Shown here: positions 18,763 through 27,590 of the stretch, one piece after another | Position numbering within the stretch: position 1 is the first letter of the stretch | Layout: every line of letters starts with the position of its first letter | NCBI RefSeq assembly: GCF_001635455.1 | Contig: NZ_LWEH01000151.1 | Location: 1-64,000 of the forward strand | DNA from: Vibrio sp. HI00D65 | Lineage (GTDB): Bacteria > Pseudomonadota > Gammaproteobacteria > Enterobacterales > Vibrionaceae | Length of the DNA stretch: 64,000 nt | Direction: 5' to 3' | Made by a program: the position numbers and the translations under genes | The notes under the pieces: generated by a model | The model's input: only the letters and a program-made list of their open reading frames with translations | Told to the model about the DNA's origin: nothing | The model's database searches: none

Positions 18763-18791
18763 TTGACATTTTTTTAAAGCAGTCTTCTGAT
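18763..18791 (+). promoter_or_regulatory. Candidate promoter of the cyo operon
   Basis: TTGACA at 18763-18768, a 17-bp spacer, then TCTGAT at 18786-18791 (4 of 6 to the -10 consensus). It lies 47 bp upstream of the cyoA start, which has a strong AGGGAGGA ribosome site at 18826-18833. Confidence 0.45.
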
Positions 18792-18837
18792 TTTGTCACT
18801 GGGTTAATTAGTAGCAGTACAAAATTAGGGAGGAAAA

Positions 18838-19725
18838 ATGAAGACAACACGTAGCAGGAAAGTTGAGATAACAATCCTTGCAATACTATCAATAGCACTC
18901 TTAACGTTTCTATTTACTAGCAGCAACATGGTTCTATTCGATTCAAAAGGTTCGATTGGTCAAGCCCAGTCTTCGCTAATCATTACATCAGTACTTTTGA
19001 TGGCGATAATAATAGTCCCTGTTTTGCTGATGTCCGTGTATTTCCCTTACAAATACCGCCACAGCAATAAAGACGCTGAATACAAACCAAACTGGGAGCA
19101 CTCCACAAAAATCGAAGCGGTTGTGTGGGCTGTACCTTGCTTAATCATTCTTGCGCTTGGTTGGATCACTTATCAAACCTCATACTCTCTCGACCCGCGT
19201 AAAGAGATTGCATCAGAAGAAAAGCCGTTAACTATCCAAGTTGTTGCAATGAATTGGAAGTGGCTGTTTATTTACCCTGAACAGCAAATCGCAACAGTTA
19301 ATGAGATTGCACTACCTGTTAACCGCCCAGTTAGATTCTTAGTTACATCTGACACTACGATGAATTCATTCTTCATTCCACAACTTGGTAGTCAAGTATA
19401 TGCAATGGCTGGTATGGAAAATAGACTTCACCTTATGGCAGAAGAAAAAGGCGTTTACCGTGGTATTTCTGCGAACTATAGCGGCTTTGGTTTTACCAAC
19501 ATGAAGTTCAAAACACACGCAGTAGACAATGCCGACTTTGACCAATGGGTTCAAAAAGTAAAAGCATCCGACAAAGTATTAAACGACAGCAGCTACGAGG
19601 TGTTAACAGCAAATGCTAAAGAGCAAATTAAAACAGCTCACCCTGTGACTTATTTTGCTTCTGTCGATCCTCTTCGATTCAAAGATATTATTGAAAAACA
19701 CGCGGGAGTCCAAAATGGCTTATAA
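18838..19725 (+). CDS. cyoA: Cytochrome bo3 ubiquinol oxidase subunit II
   Basis: A 295-residue subunit II with two N-terminal membrane helices (about 10-30 and 48-70) and a periplasmic cupredoxin domain. The CuA-ligand cysteines are missing ([14 protein letters not shown] in their place), as in quinol oxidases, and [10 protein letters not shown] is typical of CyoA. In E. coli the subunit is a lipoprotein; here the matching site reads [15 protein letters not shown], with no cysteine, so it is not lipidated. First gene of the cyo operon. Confidence 0.93.
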   Translation: MKTTRSRKVEITILAILSIALLTFLFTSSNMVLFDSKGSIGQAQSSLIITSVLLMAIIIVPVLLMSVYFPYKYRHSNKDAEYKPNWEHSTKIEAVVWAVPCLIILALGWITYQTSYSLDPRKEIASEEKPLTIQVVAMNWKWLFIYPEQQIATVNEIALPVNRPVRFLVTSDTTMNSFFIPQLGSQVYAMAGMENRLHLMAEEKGVYRGISANYSGFGFTNMKFKTHAVDNADFDQWVQKVKASDKVLNDSSYEVLTANAKEQIKTAHPVTYFASVDPLRFKDIIEKHAGVQNGL

Positions 19726-21805
19726 AGGCGATGTGTACGCCGATCCGGATCCTATCTTCGGCAAACTAAATTGGGATGTAATTCCATTTACAGACCCAGT
19801 CATATTACCCGTTATGCTAGGCGCCCTTCTTGGTGGACTAGCACTCGTAGCTGCAATCACTTACTACGGAAAGTGGAAATATTTGTGGGAGCAATGGTTT
19901 ACCTCCGTCGACCACAAAAAAATCGGTATTATGTACATCATTGTCGCGGCAGTGATGCTTTTCCGTGGTTTTGCTGACGCTTTTATGATGCGTACTCAAC
20001 AAGCAGCAGCAACCATCAATGGAACGGGTTATCTACCCCCTGAGCACTACGACCAAATCTTTAGTGCCCATGGTGTAATCATGATTTTCTTTGTTGCTAT
20101 GCCATTCGTGGTTGGCCTTATGAACATCATCGTTCCACTTCAAATTGGTGCTCGTGACGTAGCCTTCCCATTCTTAAACTCTTTGAGCTTCTGGCTATTC
20201 GTTGTTGGTGCAATTCTGATCAACATGTCACTGTTTATCGGTGAATTTGCTGCAACAGGCTGGCTTGCCTACCCGCCATTATCTGGTATGGAGTACAGCC
20301 CTTGGGTAGGTGTCGACTACTGGCTTTGGGCGCTACAGATCTCTGGTATCGGTACCCTACTGACTGGTGTTAACTTTGTTGTGACCATTATACGTATGCG
20401 TGCACCAGGTATGAAACTGATGCAAATGCCTGTATTTACATGGACATCGCTATGTGCAAACGCACTGATTGTTTTAGCTTTCCCAATTCTGACAGTAACG
20501 TTAACGCTACTAACACTTGACCGTTACATTGGCACTCATTTCTTTACAACAGATATGGGCGGTAACGTAATGATGTACGTTAACCTTATCTGGGCATGGG
20601 GTCACCCTGAAGTATACATCCTTATTCTACCTGCTTTTGGTATCTTCTCAGAAATCACAGCGACATTCTCACGTAAACGTCTATTCGGCTACACCTCACT
20701 TGTGTGGGCAACAGCTGTTATCATGATTCTCTCATTCGTGGTATGGCTACACCACTTCTTCACTATGGGAGCTGGGGCAAGTGTTAACGCTTTCTTCGGT
20801 ATTGCTACGATGATTATTTCAATTCCGACCGGGGTTAAGATATTCAACTGGCTATTTACTATGTACAAGGGTCGCGTCGAGTTTACAGCAAGCATGTGGT
20901 GGACAATTGCATTCCTAATTACCTTCACAATTGGTGGTATGACGGGTGTTATGCTTGCCGTTCCAGCAGCAAACTTCGTACTTCACAACAGCTTATTCGT
21001 TATCGCTCACTTCCATAACGTGATTATCGGTGGAGCGCTATTTGGTTACTTTGCAGGTTTCACTTACTGGTTCCCGAAAGCAACGGGGTTCAAGCTAAAC
21101 GAGAAACTAGGCAAACTTTCTTGTGTTCTTTGGACTGTAGGTTTCTTCGTAACCTTCATGCCAATTTACGTTTTAGGTTTCAGTGGTATGACCCGACGCT
21201 TGAACGTTGCTGATAACCCTGAGTGGGCGCCGTTACTTTGGATCTCAGCAGTTGGTGTATTCATCATCGCATCTGGTATTGCGACTCAGTTCTACCAAGT
21301 TTACGTAAGTATTCGTGATCGTAAGAATAACCTTGATCTTACTGGTGACCCTTGGGATGGGCGTACGCTTGAGTGGGCAACTTCTTCCCCACCAGCGTTC
21401 TACAATTTTGCGACGCTTCCTAAGATTCACGATCGTGATGAGCACCACTATGCAAAAGAGAACGGTTTAGCGTACATAGCGCCTGAACGTTACAAACGTA
21501 TTCATATGCCGAAGAATACTTGGGCAGGTGTCGTGATTAGCGCATTTGCATTAACACTCGGTTTTGCATTTGTATGGCACATCTGGTGGATGGTAATCGC
21601 TAGCGGTGTTGGTATTTTGGCGTCATGGATTGCATACAGCTTTGAGCGCAACAAAGACTACTACGTTGAAGTTGCTGAAGTTGAAGCAATTGAGCGAGCA
21701 CATCTAGCAAATGTTAATGACAAACAAAAACTGACTAGCAAAGAGAACAAAGACGAAGATCAGGACGAAAGTGATTCTTCTGACTTAAAACCCGCTACGG
21801 CATAG
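19715..21805 (+). CDS. cyoB: Cytochrome bo3 ubiquinol oxidase subunit I
   Basis: A 696-residue heme-copper oxidase subunit I with about 15 membrane helices. It holds heme b, heme o and CuB; visible motifs include [17 protein letters not shown] (CuB histidine and cross-linked tyrosine), the HH pair in [11 protein letters not shown] and HFHNVIIGG for the heme ligands. It starts at ATG 19715, overlapping the cyoA stop by 11 bp, with GGGAG upstream; a longer frame from 19655 lacks support. It is about 30 residues longer than the E. coli protein because of a charged C-terminal tail ([15 protein letters not shown]). Confidence 0.95.
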   Translation: MAYKGDVYADPDPIFGKLNWDVIPFTDPVILPVMLGALLGGLALVAAITYYGKWKYLWEQWFTSVDHKKIGIMYIIVAAVMLFRGFADAFMMRTQQAAATINGTGYLPPEHYDQIFSAHGVIMIFFVAMPFVVGLMNIIVPLQIGARDVAFPFLNSLSFWLFVVGAILINMSLFIGEFAATGWLAYPPLSGMEYSPWVGVDYWLWALQISGIGTLLTGVNFVVTIIRMRAPGMKLMQMPVFTWTSLCANALIVLAFPILTVTLTLLTLDRYIGTHFFTTDMGGNVMMYVNLIWAWGHPEVYILILPAFGIFSEITATFSRKRLFGYTSLVWATAVIMILSFVVWLHHFFTMGAGASVNAFFGIATMIISIPTGVKIFNWLFTMYKGRVEFTASMWWTIAFLITFTIGGMTGVMLAVPAANFVLHNSLFVIAHFHNVIIGGALFGYFAGFTYWFPKATGFKLNEKLGKLSCVLWTVGFFVTFMPIYVLGFSGMTRRLNVADNPEWAPLLWISAVGVFIIASGIATQFYQVYVSIRDRKNNLDLTGDPWDGRTLEWATSSPPAFYNFATLPKIHDRDEHHYAKENGLAYIAPERYKRIHMPKNTWAGVVISAFALTLGFAFVWHIWWMVIASGVGILASWIAYSFERNKDYYVEVAEVEAIERAHLANVNDKQKLTSKENKDEDQDESDSSDLKPATA

Positions 21806-21820
21806 GGACTGAAAGCAATT

Positions 21821-22465
21821 ATGACTACAGAAGTTAAACATACATTTGAACCAAACGTCGCTGCTCAGTCACATGGAGGTCATGATCACGATGATCATGA
21901 CCATCACGATTACGCAGGCGATACGATCTTTGGTTTCTGGATTTATATCCTTAGTGACTGTTTATTATTTGGCACGCTTTTCGCGGTGTTTGCTGTTTTC
22001 TCAAGCAGCTTTGCTGGGCAAATTGAGCCAACGGAACTGTTCAACTTAACCTTTGTTGCTGGTGAAACTGCCCTACTGCTTCTTAGTAGTTTCACTTTTG
22101 GCATGGCGATGCTAAAGGCGAATAAAGAAGACATGAAAGGCATGCTTAAATGGCTAAGCATTACCTTTGCACTCGGCCTGTCTTTCTTAGTAATGGAGCT
22201 TTATGAGTTCTGGCATTTCAGTAATGAAGGTGCCACTTTCCACAGTAGTGCATACTGGTCATCTTTCTATGCACTTGTTGCAACGCACGGTCTTCATGTA
22301 TTTGCTGGTCTAATTTGGATGATTGTTCTATTCGTGCACTTTAAGCGCGATGGTTTTTCTGAAGACAATAAAACTCGTCTAGCTTGTCTGAGCTTATTTT
22401 GGCATTTCCTAGATGTTATCTGGATCTGTGTATTCAGCGTTGTTTATTTGATGGGAGTATTATAA
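21821..22465 (+). CDS. cyoC: Cytochrome bo3 ubiquinol oxidase subunit III
   Basis: A 214-residue COX3-family membrane protein with five predicted helices. The N-terminus is unusually rich in His and Asp (GGHDHDDHDHHDY, about residues 20-32), a possible metal-binding tail. It stabilises the CyoB core. It follows cyoB by 15 bp, and its stop overlaps the cyoD start. Confidence 0.93.
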   Translation: MTTEVKHTFEPNVAAQSHGGHDHDDHDHHDYAGDTIFGFWIYILSDCLLFGTLFAVFAVFSSSFAGQIEPTELFNLTFVAGETALLLLSSFTFGMAMLKANKEDMKGMLKWLSITFALGLSFLVMELYEFWHFSNEGATFHSSAYWSSFYALVATHGLHVFAGLIWMIVLFVHFKRDGFSEDNKTRLACLSLFWHFLDVIWICVFSVVYLMGVL

Positions 22466-22803
22466 TGGCTAATTCATCTGAACACGGTCAAGGTGGACAG
22501 GCTCACGGTAGCGTAAAAGAGTATGTGAATGGTTTAATCCTATCCATAATTCTTACTGTCGTGCCTTTTGCTATGGTGATGGCCGGGATCGGCTCTAAGC
22601 CGCTGATCATTGGTGTAATCATGGTTTTTGCAGTAGCACAAATCTTTGTTCAACTTGTTTTCTTTTTACATATGAACACTTCATCAAAGCAGATGTGGAA
22701 TACCTCTTCTGCCGTTTTTGTCGTGGTGATTGTTGCAATAATCCTCATCGGTTCATTGTGGATTATGGAACACTTAAATCACAATATGCTGATGGGCTAT
22801 TAA
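22465..22803 (+). CDS. cyoD: Cytochrome bo3 ubiquinol oxidase subunit IV
   Basis: A 112-residue COX4-bacterial family subunit with three membrane helices. The start at ATG 22465 overlaps the cyoC stop (TAATG) and gives MANSSEHGQGG; a longer reading into cyoC is an artefact of the frame. It assists assembly of CuB in subunit I. Confidence 0.92.
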   Translation: MANSSEHGQGGQAHGSVKEYVNGLILSIILTVVPFAMVMAGIGSKPLIIGVIMVFAVAQIFVQLVFFLHMNTSSKQMWNTSSAVFVVVIVAIILIGSLWIMEHLNHNMLMGY

Positions 22804-22815
22804 TAGGGTTTCAGG

Positions 22816-23733
22816 ATGTATAGGCCTTATTTAAAAATTACCAAACCCGGTATTATCGGCGGCAACTTAATTGCCGCCATCGGTGGTGTACTTCTCGCTT
22901 CTCAAGGCAATATCGATTGGCTATTACTGCTTGCTGTTTGTATGGGTACTAGCCTTATCGTTGCGTCTGGCTGTGTTTTCAACAATGTGATCGATAAAGA
23001 TATCGATCGCTTGATGAAACGCACTTGTGAAAGAGAGCTCGTTAAAAATGTGATACCTGTGTCTCACGCGCTTATTTGGGCTACGGTATTAGGTTTGTCT
23101 GGCTTTTATATGTTAAGCCAATTTACAACTACGGTTGCGTTGCAATTTGGTGTTCTCGGATTCGTTGTCTATGTCGGTTTATATAGCCTTTATTACAAGC
23201 GTAAATCCGTTTACGGCACATTGATAGGTGGACTTTCAGGGGCCTGTCCTCCGGTTATCGGTTATTGCGCAGTAACAGGCCACTTTGATGCAGGCGCTGC
23301 AATATTATTCATTACTTTCTGTATCTGGCAGCTTCCGCATTCCTATGCCATTGCCATTTACCGATTTGATGACTACAAAGCTGCATCCATTCCAGTTCTA
23401 CCTGTAGAGGTAGGAATAGCACGTGCTCGTTTACACATCATTGCTTACATTATTGCGTTTGCTGTTGCAGCCCTAGCACTTAACTATCTCGGTTATGCGG
23501 GAAGCTGGTATGCGTTGGGAGTTGGTTTAGTCAGTCTTCACTGGCTATATATTGCCAAAGTAGGCTACCAAAAAGTGCCAGATGCGCAATGGGGCAAGCA
23601 GATGTTGCTGTGTTCAATCGCTAACATCATGGTGTTTTGTTTGCTTATTTCTCTCGACTTTTCAGAGGGAGAACTATCAGAAAATATTCAAGCTCACAAC
23701 ACCATAGTTTTTAATCTTCTCGGGCAAATTTAA
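22816..23733 (+). CDS. cyoE: Protoheme IX farnesyltransferase (heme O synthase), cyo-linked copy
   Basis: A 305-residue UbiA-family prenyltransferase with about nine helices. The aspartate-rich motif is NNVIDKDIDRLMKRT and the second is YRFDDYKAASIP. It makes heme O for CyoB. It sits 12 bp after cyoD, and its stop overlaps the SCO-family start (TAATG at 23731). A second farnesyltransferase gene is at 29169-30107 in the caa3 oxidase operon. Confidence 0.94.
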   Translation: MYRPYLKITKPGIIGGNLIAAIGGVLLASQGNIDWLLLLAVCMGTSLIVASGCVFNNVIDKDIDRLMKRTCERELVKNVIPVSHALIWATVLGLSGFYMLSQFTTTVALQFGVLGFVVYVGLYSLYYKRKSVYGTLIGGLSGACPPVIGYCAVTGHFDAGAAILFITFCIWQLPHSYAIAIYRFDDYKAASIPVLPVEVGIARARLHIIAYIIAFAVAALALNYLGYAGSWYALGVGLVSLHWLYIAKVGYQKVPDAQWGKQMLLCSIANIMVFCLLISLDFSEGELSENIQAHNTIVFNLLGQI

Positions 23734-24353
23734 TGACGAAAAACCCTGTAAAAATTGTGCTCCTTCTTGGAGCACTTGCCATCGCTGGTATATTCGCACT
23801 TTACATAAACAACAGCACAGTTCCGATCGGAGAAAAACAAAAAACGCTCAAAGATCTTGGCGGGGAGTTTCAATTGAATAGCCTTGATGGCACCGTCAGT
23901 CTTAACCAATTTAAAGGGCAAACTGTCGTTCTCTATTTTGGATTCCTAAACTGTGCTGAAGTCTGTCCCTCTTCAATGGGCGTGATGTCGGCTGCTTTTT
24001 CTATGTTGCCACCTGAAGAATATGCAAACGTACAAGGTATCTTTATCAGCGTCGATCCTGGTCGTGATGACCTTGATTCTCTTGATAAATTTGCAAAGTA
24101 CTTTGATAAACGCATTGAAGGGCTAACAGGAACTAAAAAGGAAATAGATGCCTTGACACAACAGTATGGTGTTTATTTTGATTTAGTTGACATGGAGTCT
24201 TCTGAACTTAGCTACACCGTAGACCACGCATCTCTTTTCTATATTATTAACCCAGAAGGGAAGTTGGTTGATGCAATGAGCCACACAACAACACCTGTGG
24301 AGCTAGCTGCAGGTATTGATCGAGCTCGAAGCAGAGCCCTTGCTAATAACTAA
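23733..24353 (+). CDS. SCO1/SenC-family copper chaperone
   Basis: A 206-residue membrane-anchored thioredoxin-fold protein. There is one N-terminal helix (about 6-25), then the copper-binding NCAEVCPSS (Cys74 and Cys78) and the distal histidine in VDHASLFYI. SCO proteins deliver copper to, or reduce thiols of, oxidase copper sites. Placement after cyoE with overlapping codons suggests a role in CuB assembly of the bo3 enzyme, since CyoA has no CuA site. Confidence 0.9.
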   Translation: MTKNPVKIVLLLGALAIAGIFALYINNSTVPIGEKQKTLKDLGGEFQLNSLDGTVSLNQFKGQTVVLYFGFLNCAEVCPSSMGVMSAAFSMLPPEEYANVQGIFISVDPGRDDLDSLDKFAKYFDKRIEGLTGTKKEIDALTQQYGVYFDLVDMESSELSYTVDHASLFYIINPEGKLVDAMSHTTTPVELAAGIDRARSRALANN

Positions 24354-24369
24354 AACTATAGGGACAATT

Positions 24370-24882
24370 ATGAAAAAGACCGTATTATCAGCCGCATTGG
24401 CACTGGCTACATTCCAAGCTTCTGCTCATGACCATAGTACACACGACCATATTACTCATGATACTGCAATGGCTGATTCTCAAACATATCATGAAGTACA
24501 AACTATTAATGACGTACTTACGATTGAAAATGCCCGTGCTAAAGCAACAATACCAGGGGTAAAAGTCAGCGCAGGTTATATGACGATAACCAACGATGCC
24601 AATAAGCCTATTCGTCTTGTAGAGGTGAAATCATCTATAGCAAAACACACTGAGATCCATCGTATGTTTATGCGTGATAGTAAGATGGCAATGCGTAAAG
24701 TTGATGCACTAGAGATACCTGCAAAAGGTTCTGTTGAGCTAAGGCCAAACGAGTACCACCTAATGTTTATGGGTGTAACAGAGACTTTAAAGCCTGGCCA
24801 AGAAATCCAAACGACTTTAGTTGACGACACTGGTAGAAGTTTTGACGTGCAAGTTACGGTTATGCCTATGACTGAGTATTGA
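24370..24882 (+). CDS. PCuAC-type periplasmic copper chaperone (DUF461)
   Basis: A 170-residue secreted protein. The signal peptide ends near SASA, followed by a His-rich tail (HDHSTHDHITHD) that could bind metal. The core has the family ligands: HTEIHRMFM and, about 40 residues on, YHLMFMGV (H..M and HxM). PCuAC hands Cu(I) to oxidases, often with SCO, the gene just upstream. I use ATG 24370, preceded by GGGACAA; a longer frame overlapping the SCO gene begins at a less likely codon. Confidence 0.88.
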   Translation: MKKTVLSAALALATFQASAHDHSTHDHITHDTAMADSQTYHEVQTINDVLTIENARAKATIPGVKVSAGYMTITNDANKPIRLVEVKSSIAKHTEIHRMFMRDSKMAMRKVDALEIPAKGSVELRPNEYHLMFMGVTETLKPGQEIQTTLVDDTGRSFDVQVTVMPMTEY

Positions 24883-24896
24883 TTCGGAGGATAAAT

Positions 24897-25394
24897 ATGA
24901 AGTTATTTGCCGGTGTGGTAGGTTCGCTGCTATCTTTATCATGCTTGTTTAATATCGCTCAAGCAAAAACATCAATGGACAGTTTTTTTGAGAGCCAGGC
25001 TATCCCCTGCTCTTCTGAGCTTCAGGAGTTGGCAACAACCGCCTTGAAAAAAAATCCTCATAGAATGCTACCCTACGCTAGTAAGTCTGATAATATTCAT
25101 CTTTTCAATGCGCTGGCTGTCACCATTTATCGGGACCGTCAAAGTCATGTGACCTTTCATGGTGTCAAAAATATCGAAGGTGGATGTGATACCTCCGTCA
25201 CTGAAAGCTACATTTTGCAAACCTCATGTGCTGACGCTCGACATGAAGCCTTTAGCAAATGGGACTTCGAAGGGAAATTAAACGAGCATACCTACGTGCT
25301 TAAGAGCAAAAAGATTACCGGGAAACAAGCGTTTCTTACTGAGCAATTATCAAATTTTTGCTTAGTAACAACACGACAACTCATTAGCAACTAA
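24897..25394 (+). CDS. Secreted protein of unknown function at the end of the cyo operon
   Basis: A 165-residue protein with a signal peptide (MKLFAGVVGSLLSLSCLF, cleavage near AQAK). The mature part has five cysteines, enough for two disulfides, and no motif I recognise. CGGAGGA precedes ATG 24897 by 7 bases. It lies 14 bp after the PCuAC gene and before a terminator, so it is cotranscribed with the oxidase assembly genes, and a role in periplasmic copper or oxidase maturation is possible but unproved. Confidence 0.75.
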   Translation: MKLFAGVVGSLLSLSCLFNIAQAKTSMDSFFESQAIPCSSELQELATTALKKNPHRMLPYASKSDNIHLFNALAVTIYRDRQSHVTFHGVKNIEGGCDTSVTESYILQTSCADARHEAFSKWDFEGKLNEHTYVLKSKKITGKQAFLTEQLSNFCLVTTRQLISN

Positions 25395-25415
25395 CCATAC
25401 TCACATTCAATATCA

Positions 25416-25457
25416 ATGCTCTGTTTCTTGATTATTAAAGCACAGGGCATTTTTTCT
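25416..25457 (+). terminator. Terminator at the end of the cyo operon
   Basis: ATGCTCTGT (25416-25424) pairs with ACAGGGCAT (25442-25450), including one G-T pair, with a 17-base loop, followed by six T. Confidence 0.6.
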
Positions 25458-25459
25458 AA

Positions 25460-25927
25460 ATACTATTAAAAAGCATCATTGACATAAAAGCCTATCATCA
25501 GGTCTGATATTTATACCTTTAATATGAGATCGTATTTTAGACGAGAGCAAGATAATACGTTTCTTCTAACTCGTCATAGTTCACCTCATTAGCGATTGTA
25601 TTCACTTAACCATATTTTTCAAACCGCTGCTTAGGAGCTGTTCCATTGGGGTATTAAAGGTTTATCGGCTCAATCGATCGAGAGAAAAAAGGCAAGAATT
25701 GAGGCCGAGGGTATTTCCCCTGAATCTAGAAGTGAGAGCAAACGCCTTAAATGCCCGTCATTATGCCTGCCGTGATAACCGCTCAACCCTTAATCCATAA
25801 AGTTTCGTCATGAATGAGAAGTCCATACTTATGAGGCATTTCTTCTAGAACGCTTCTTTGGTAATGGGTTTCAAACCCTCACCTTTCAGTTATTTTGGTG
25901 GAGCTAACACGAACGTAGTTATAGATC
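25460..25927. other. Gene-poor region, no recognisable content
   Basis: About 470 bp between the cyo operon and the DUF3820 gene. Short frames (for example around 25680-25750, reading DREKK and ARIEAEG in different frames) look like scraps of lost coding sequence, but no family could be named. No repeat or RNA motif was seen. Confidence 0.3.
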
Positions 25928-26155
25928 TTAGGGCTTCTTATCATACTTAAGTGGTTTTACTATAGAATCTAAGCCTTCAATCTTGAGGGCGAGACTTAGC
26001 TGCATCAAATCCCCCAACTCCCCCGAAGGGAATTGTTTTTTATTGGCAAACCACAACAAATATTCTTCGGGTAAATCTATCAACTTACGACCCGCATACT
26101 TTCCAAATGGCATCTGCATTCGAGCCAACTTAATCAGGTTCTCTTTCTCTAACAT
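25928..26155 (-). CDS. DUF3820 family protein
   Basis: A 75-residue protein with the DUF3820 signature MPFGKYAGRKLIDLPEEYLLWF in two parts (MPFGKYAGRKL at residue 14, then LPEEYLLWFA). The family is small, cytoplasmic and widespread in gamma-proteobacteria; its role is unknown. It starts 12 bp after the stop of a 29-codon frame on the same strand, with AAAGACAG before the ATG. Confidence 0.8.
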   Translation of the reverse strand: MLEKENLIKLARMQMPFGKYAGRKLIDLPEEYLLWFANKKQFPSGELGDLMQLSLALKIEGLDSIVKPLKYDKKP

Positions 26156-26167
26156 TGTTCTGTCTTT

Positions 26168-26257
26168 CTATGCGTCATCCATGTTCTGTAGAGTATCACC
26201 TAAACGCTCAACCCAATAGTTGATTACATATTTGGCGTCGTCAAGCGAATCAAACAT
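26168..26257 (-). CDS. Possible 29-residue small protein upstream of DUF3820 gene
   Basis: ATG at 26257 is preceded by TAAGGAC at good spacing; the product reads MFDSLDDAKYVINYWVERL then GDTLQNMDDA and stops with TAG 12 bp before the DUF3820 start. Codon content is protein-like and amphipathic. It may be a true small gene, a leader, or the end of a lost gene. I do not recognise it. Confidence 0.4.
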   Translation of the reverse strand: MFDSLDDAKYVINYWVERLGDTLQNMDDA

Positions 26258-26320
26258 AGTCGAAAAGTCCTTATTGACGGCTTAACGATCACTGCGAATA
26301 AGGATGCACCATCTTGAGCA

Positions 26321-26638
26321 TCACTCGCCAACGATCATTTTGTGAGGCGATATTTTCTCCTCTAAACGACTCAACATATGGTCGGTAAGCTCCTGAATCT
26401 CATCTTGATCTAACGAACCTTCTTCGGCGAGCACAAAAATTTGGTCAATGACGACAGAATCATAATAATTCAACTTGTTCTTCATGCGATTGGCGTCACG
26501 AAGCCCTAATCTTGCCCAAACGAGGTCAACTTCCCCTTCAGGGCCAGGCTGAAAACCTTCACAAGTGGTGAATTTGGTAGAAGTCTTGGTTGGGCCGCCT
26601 GCACAACCAATCAAGAAGATGCTGGTTGCGACAAGCAC
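26321..26638 (-). CDS. Small lipoprotein of unknown function
   Basis: A 105-residue protein with a lipobox LIGCAGG (Cys12) and a charged mature part. The only start in frame is GTG at 26638, which gives a signal peptide without the usual basic residues and has no ribosome site. An ATG 20 bases upstream (26658) is in another frame, so a single-base shift may have cut off the real N-terminus. The mature sequence has no recognised domain; it contains an EF-like acidic stretch SLDQDEIQELTDHML, which is not a confident calcium site. Confidence 0.6.
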   Translation of the reverse strand: MLVATSIFLIGCAGGPTKTSTKFTTCEGFQPGPEGEVDLVWARLGLRDANRMKNKLNYYDSVVIDQIFVLAEEGSLDQDEIQELTDHMLSRLEEKISPHKMIVGE

Positions 26639-26752
26639 AGTCGTGTTAGAGGGTTCATAGCGCGCTTAGATTAGGAGAAAAACCCAAGTATTACATACCA
26701 TACATGAGAAATTTGAAAAAAAAGGGGCTATAACTCAGAGCAAACTCTAACA

Positions 26753-27106
26753 TTAGCTGTGTTGAACAGTGTGAGCATACTCTACGATCACTTGATTTCC
26801 TTCGATATAGGCATTTTGGATCTCTCCATCAACGCTCATTCTGCTTTTCAAATAGACCACCTTGGGACCAGAGTCATTTCCTTCTTTAAGTGACGGGAAT
26901 ACGTTTCTCGGTTCCAAATGAAGTAGACGACAAAAATGACTCACAAATGACATAGTTAGCGGTGACTCCCCTCGCAACACATTTGAGAAATCAAGCTGAC
27001 TCATTCCAAGCTTCTTTGAAAACTCCATCTGCGTGATTCGCATGCGTGATTTTTGTGACATCCACGTTTGGTACAACGCTTCTCTATCTTGTTCAGTGAA
27101 TTCCAT
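26753..27106 (-). CDS. XRE/Cro-type helix-turn-helix regulator
   Basis: A 117-residue protein. The helix-turn-helix is at about residues 18-70 (TQMEFSKKLGMSQLDFSNVLRG, written as the two helices TQMEFSKKLG and SQLDFSNVL). The C-terminal part (about 75-117) is beta-rich and might sense or dimerise. The start MEFTEQDREAL at 27106 has GGAG 6 bases upstream; a longer reading to 27154 is unlikely. It could regulate itself or a neighbour; no target is evident. Confidence 0.75.
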   Translation of the reverse strand: MEFTEQDREALYQTWMSQKSRMRITQMEFSKKLGMSQLDFSNVLRGESPLTMSFVSHFCRLLHLEPRNVFPSLKEGNDSGPKVVYLKSRMSVDGEIQNAYIEGNQVIVEYAHTVQHS

Positions 27107-27430
27107 ACTGACTCCTTTATATAATTCATACCAATTAATTGTCCAGTTTTTCATACATAGCGTGTCAGGGTTCGGTTAGTGGAAGCCAAAGGTTTGGTTT
27201 TGATATGCGCTCAATTGTTATCCCAAACAAAAATCAAAAGACAAAACCATTCACAAAAACAATTAGAGCAAATACTTTCTTAATATATTTCAATAGCTTA
27301 TGGGTAAATAAAGAATTCATTTAGCAAGTTAATTTGTGACAAGAATTAAAAGTTCGAGATTAGCATTCCACATTTAAATCTATTCATTCGCATTTATAAA
27401 ACGCGTTGACTACATTTCGCTTGCTTAAAC
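27107..27430. other. Intergenic region upstream of the riboswitch
   Basis: About 320 bp, A/T-rich, between the divergent regulator gene and the c-di-GMP riboswitch. It must carry the gbpA promoter. No other feature was recognised. Confidence 0.4.
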
Positions 27431-27437
27431 GCACTTC

Positions 27438-27516
27438 TGGCAAACTATTTGAAAGAATAGGACGCAAAGCCACCGGTCTGTCGACAATTACTCTGTCTAT
27501 GATAGCGGAGCTGCCA
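27438..27516 (+). promoter_or_regulatory. Cyclic-di-GMP-I (GEMM) riboswitch of gbpA
   Basis: The conserved core GGACGCAAAGCCACCGG spans 27460-27476. A P2 hairpin CTATT..AATAG with a GAAA tetraloop (27451-27454) precedes it, P3 follows, and GATAGCGGAGCTGCC (27501-27515) closes the P1 pairing with GGCA at 27439-27442. This matches the Vc1 aptamer known upstream of gbpA in V. cholerae. A hairpin CACTTAA/TTAAGTG (27515-27534) abuts and shares bases with P1, and could be the expression platform. The binding of c-di-GMP is inferred from the conserved core. Confidence 0.9.
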
Positions 27517-27590
27517 CTTAATGGGATTTAAGTGCAAATGCGTGCCGGAGTGTTCTCTTTTTTGTCGGCCAAATACAGTAAGGACAAATA

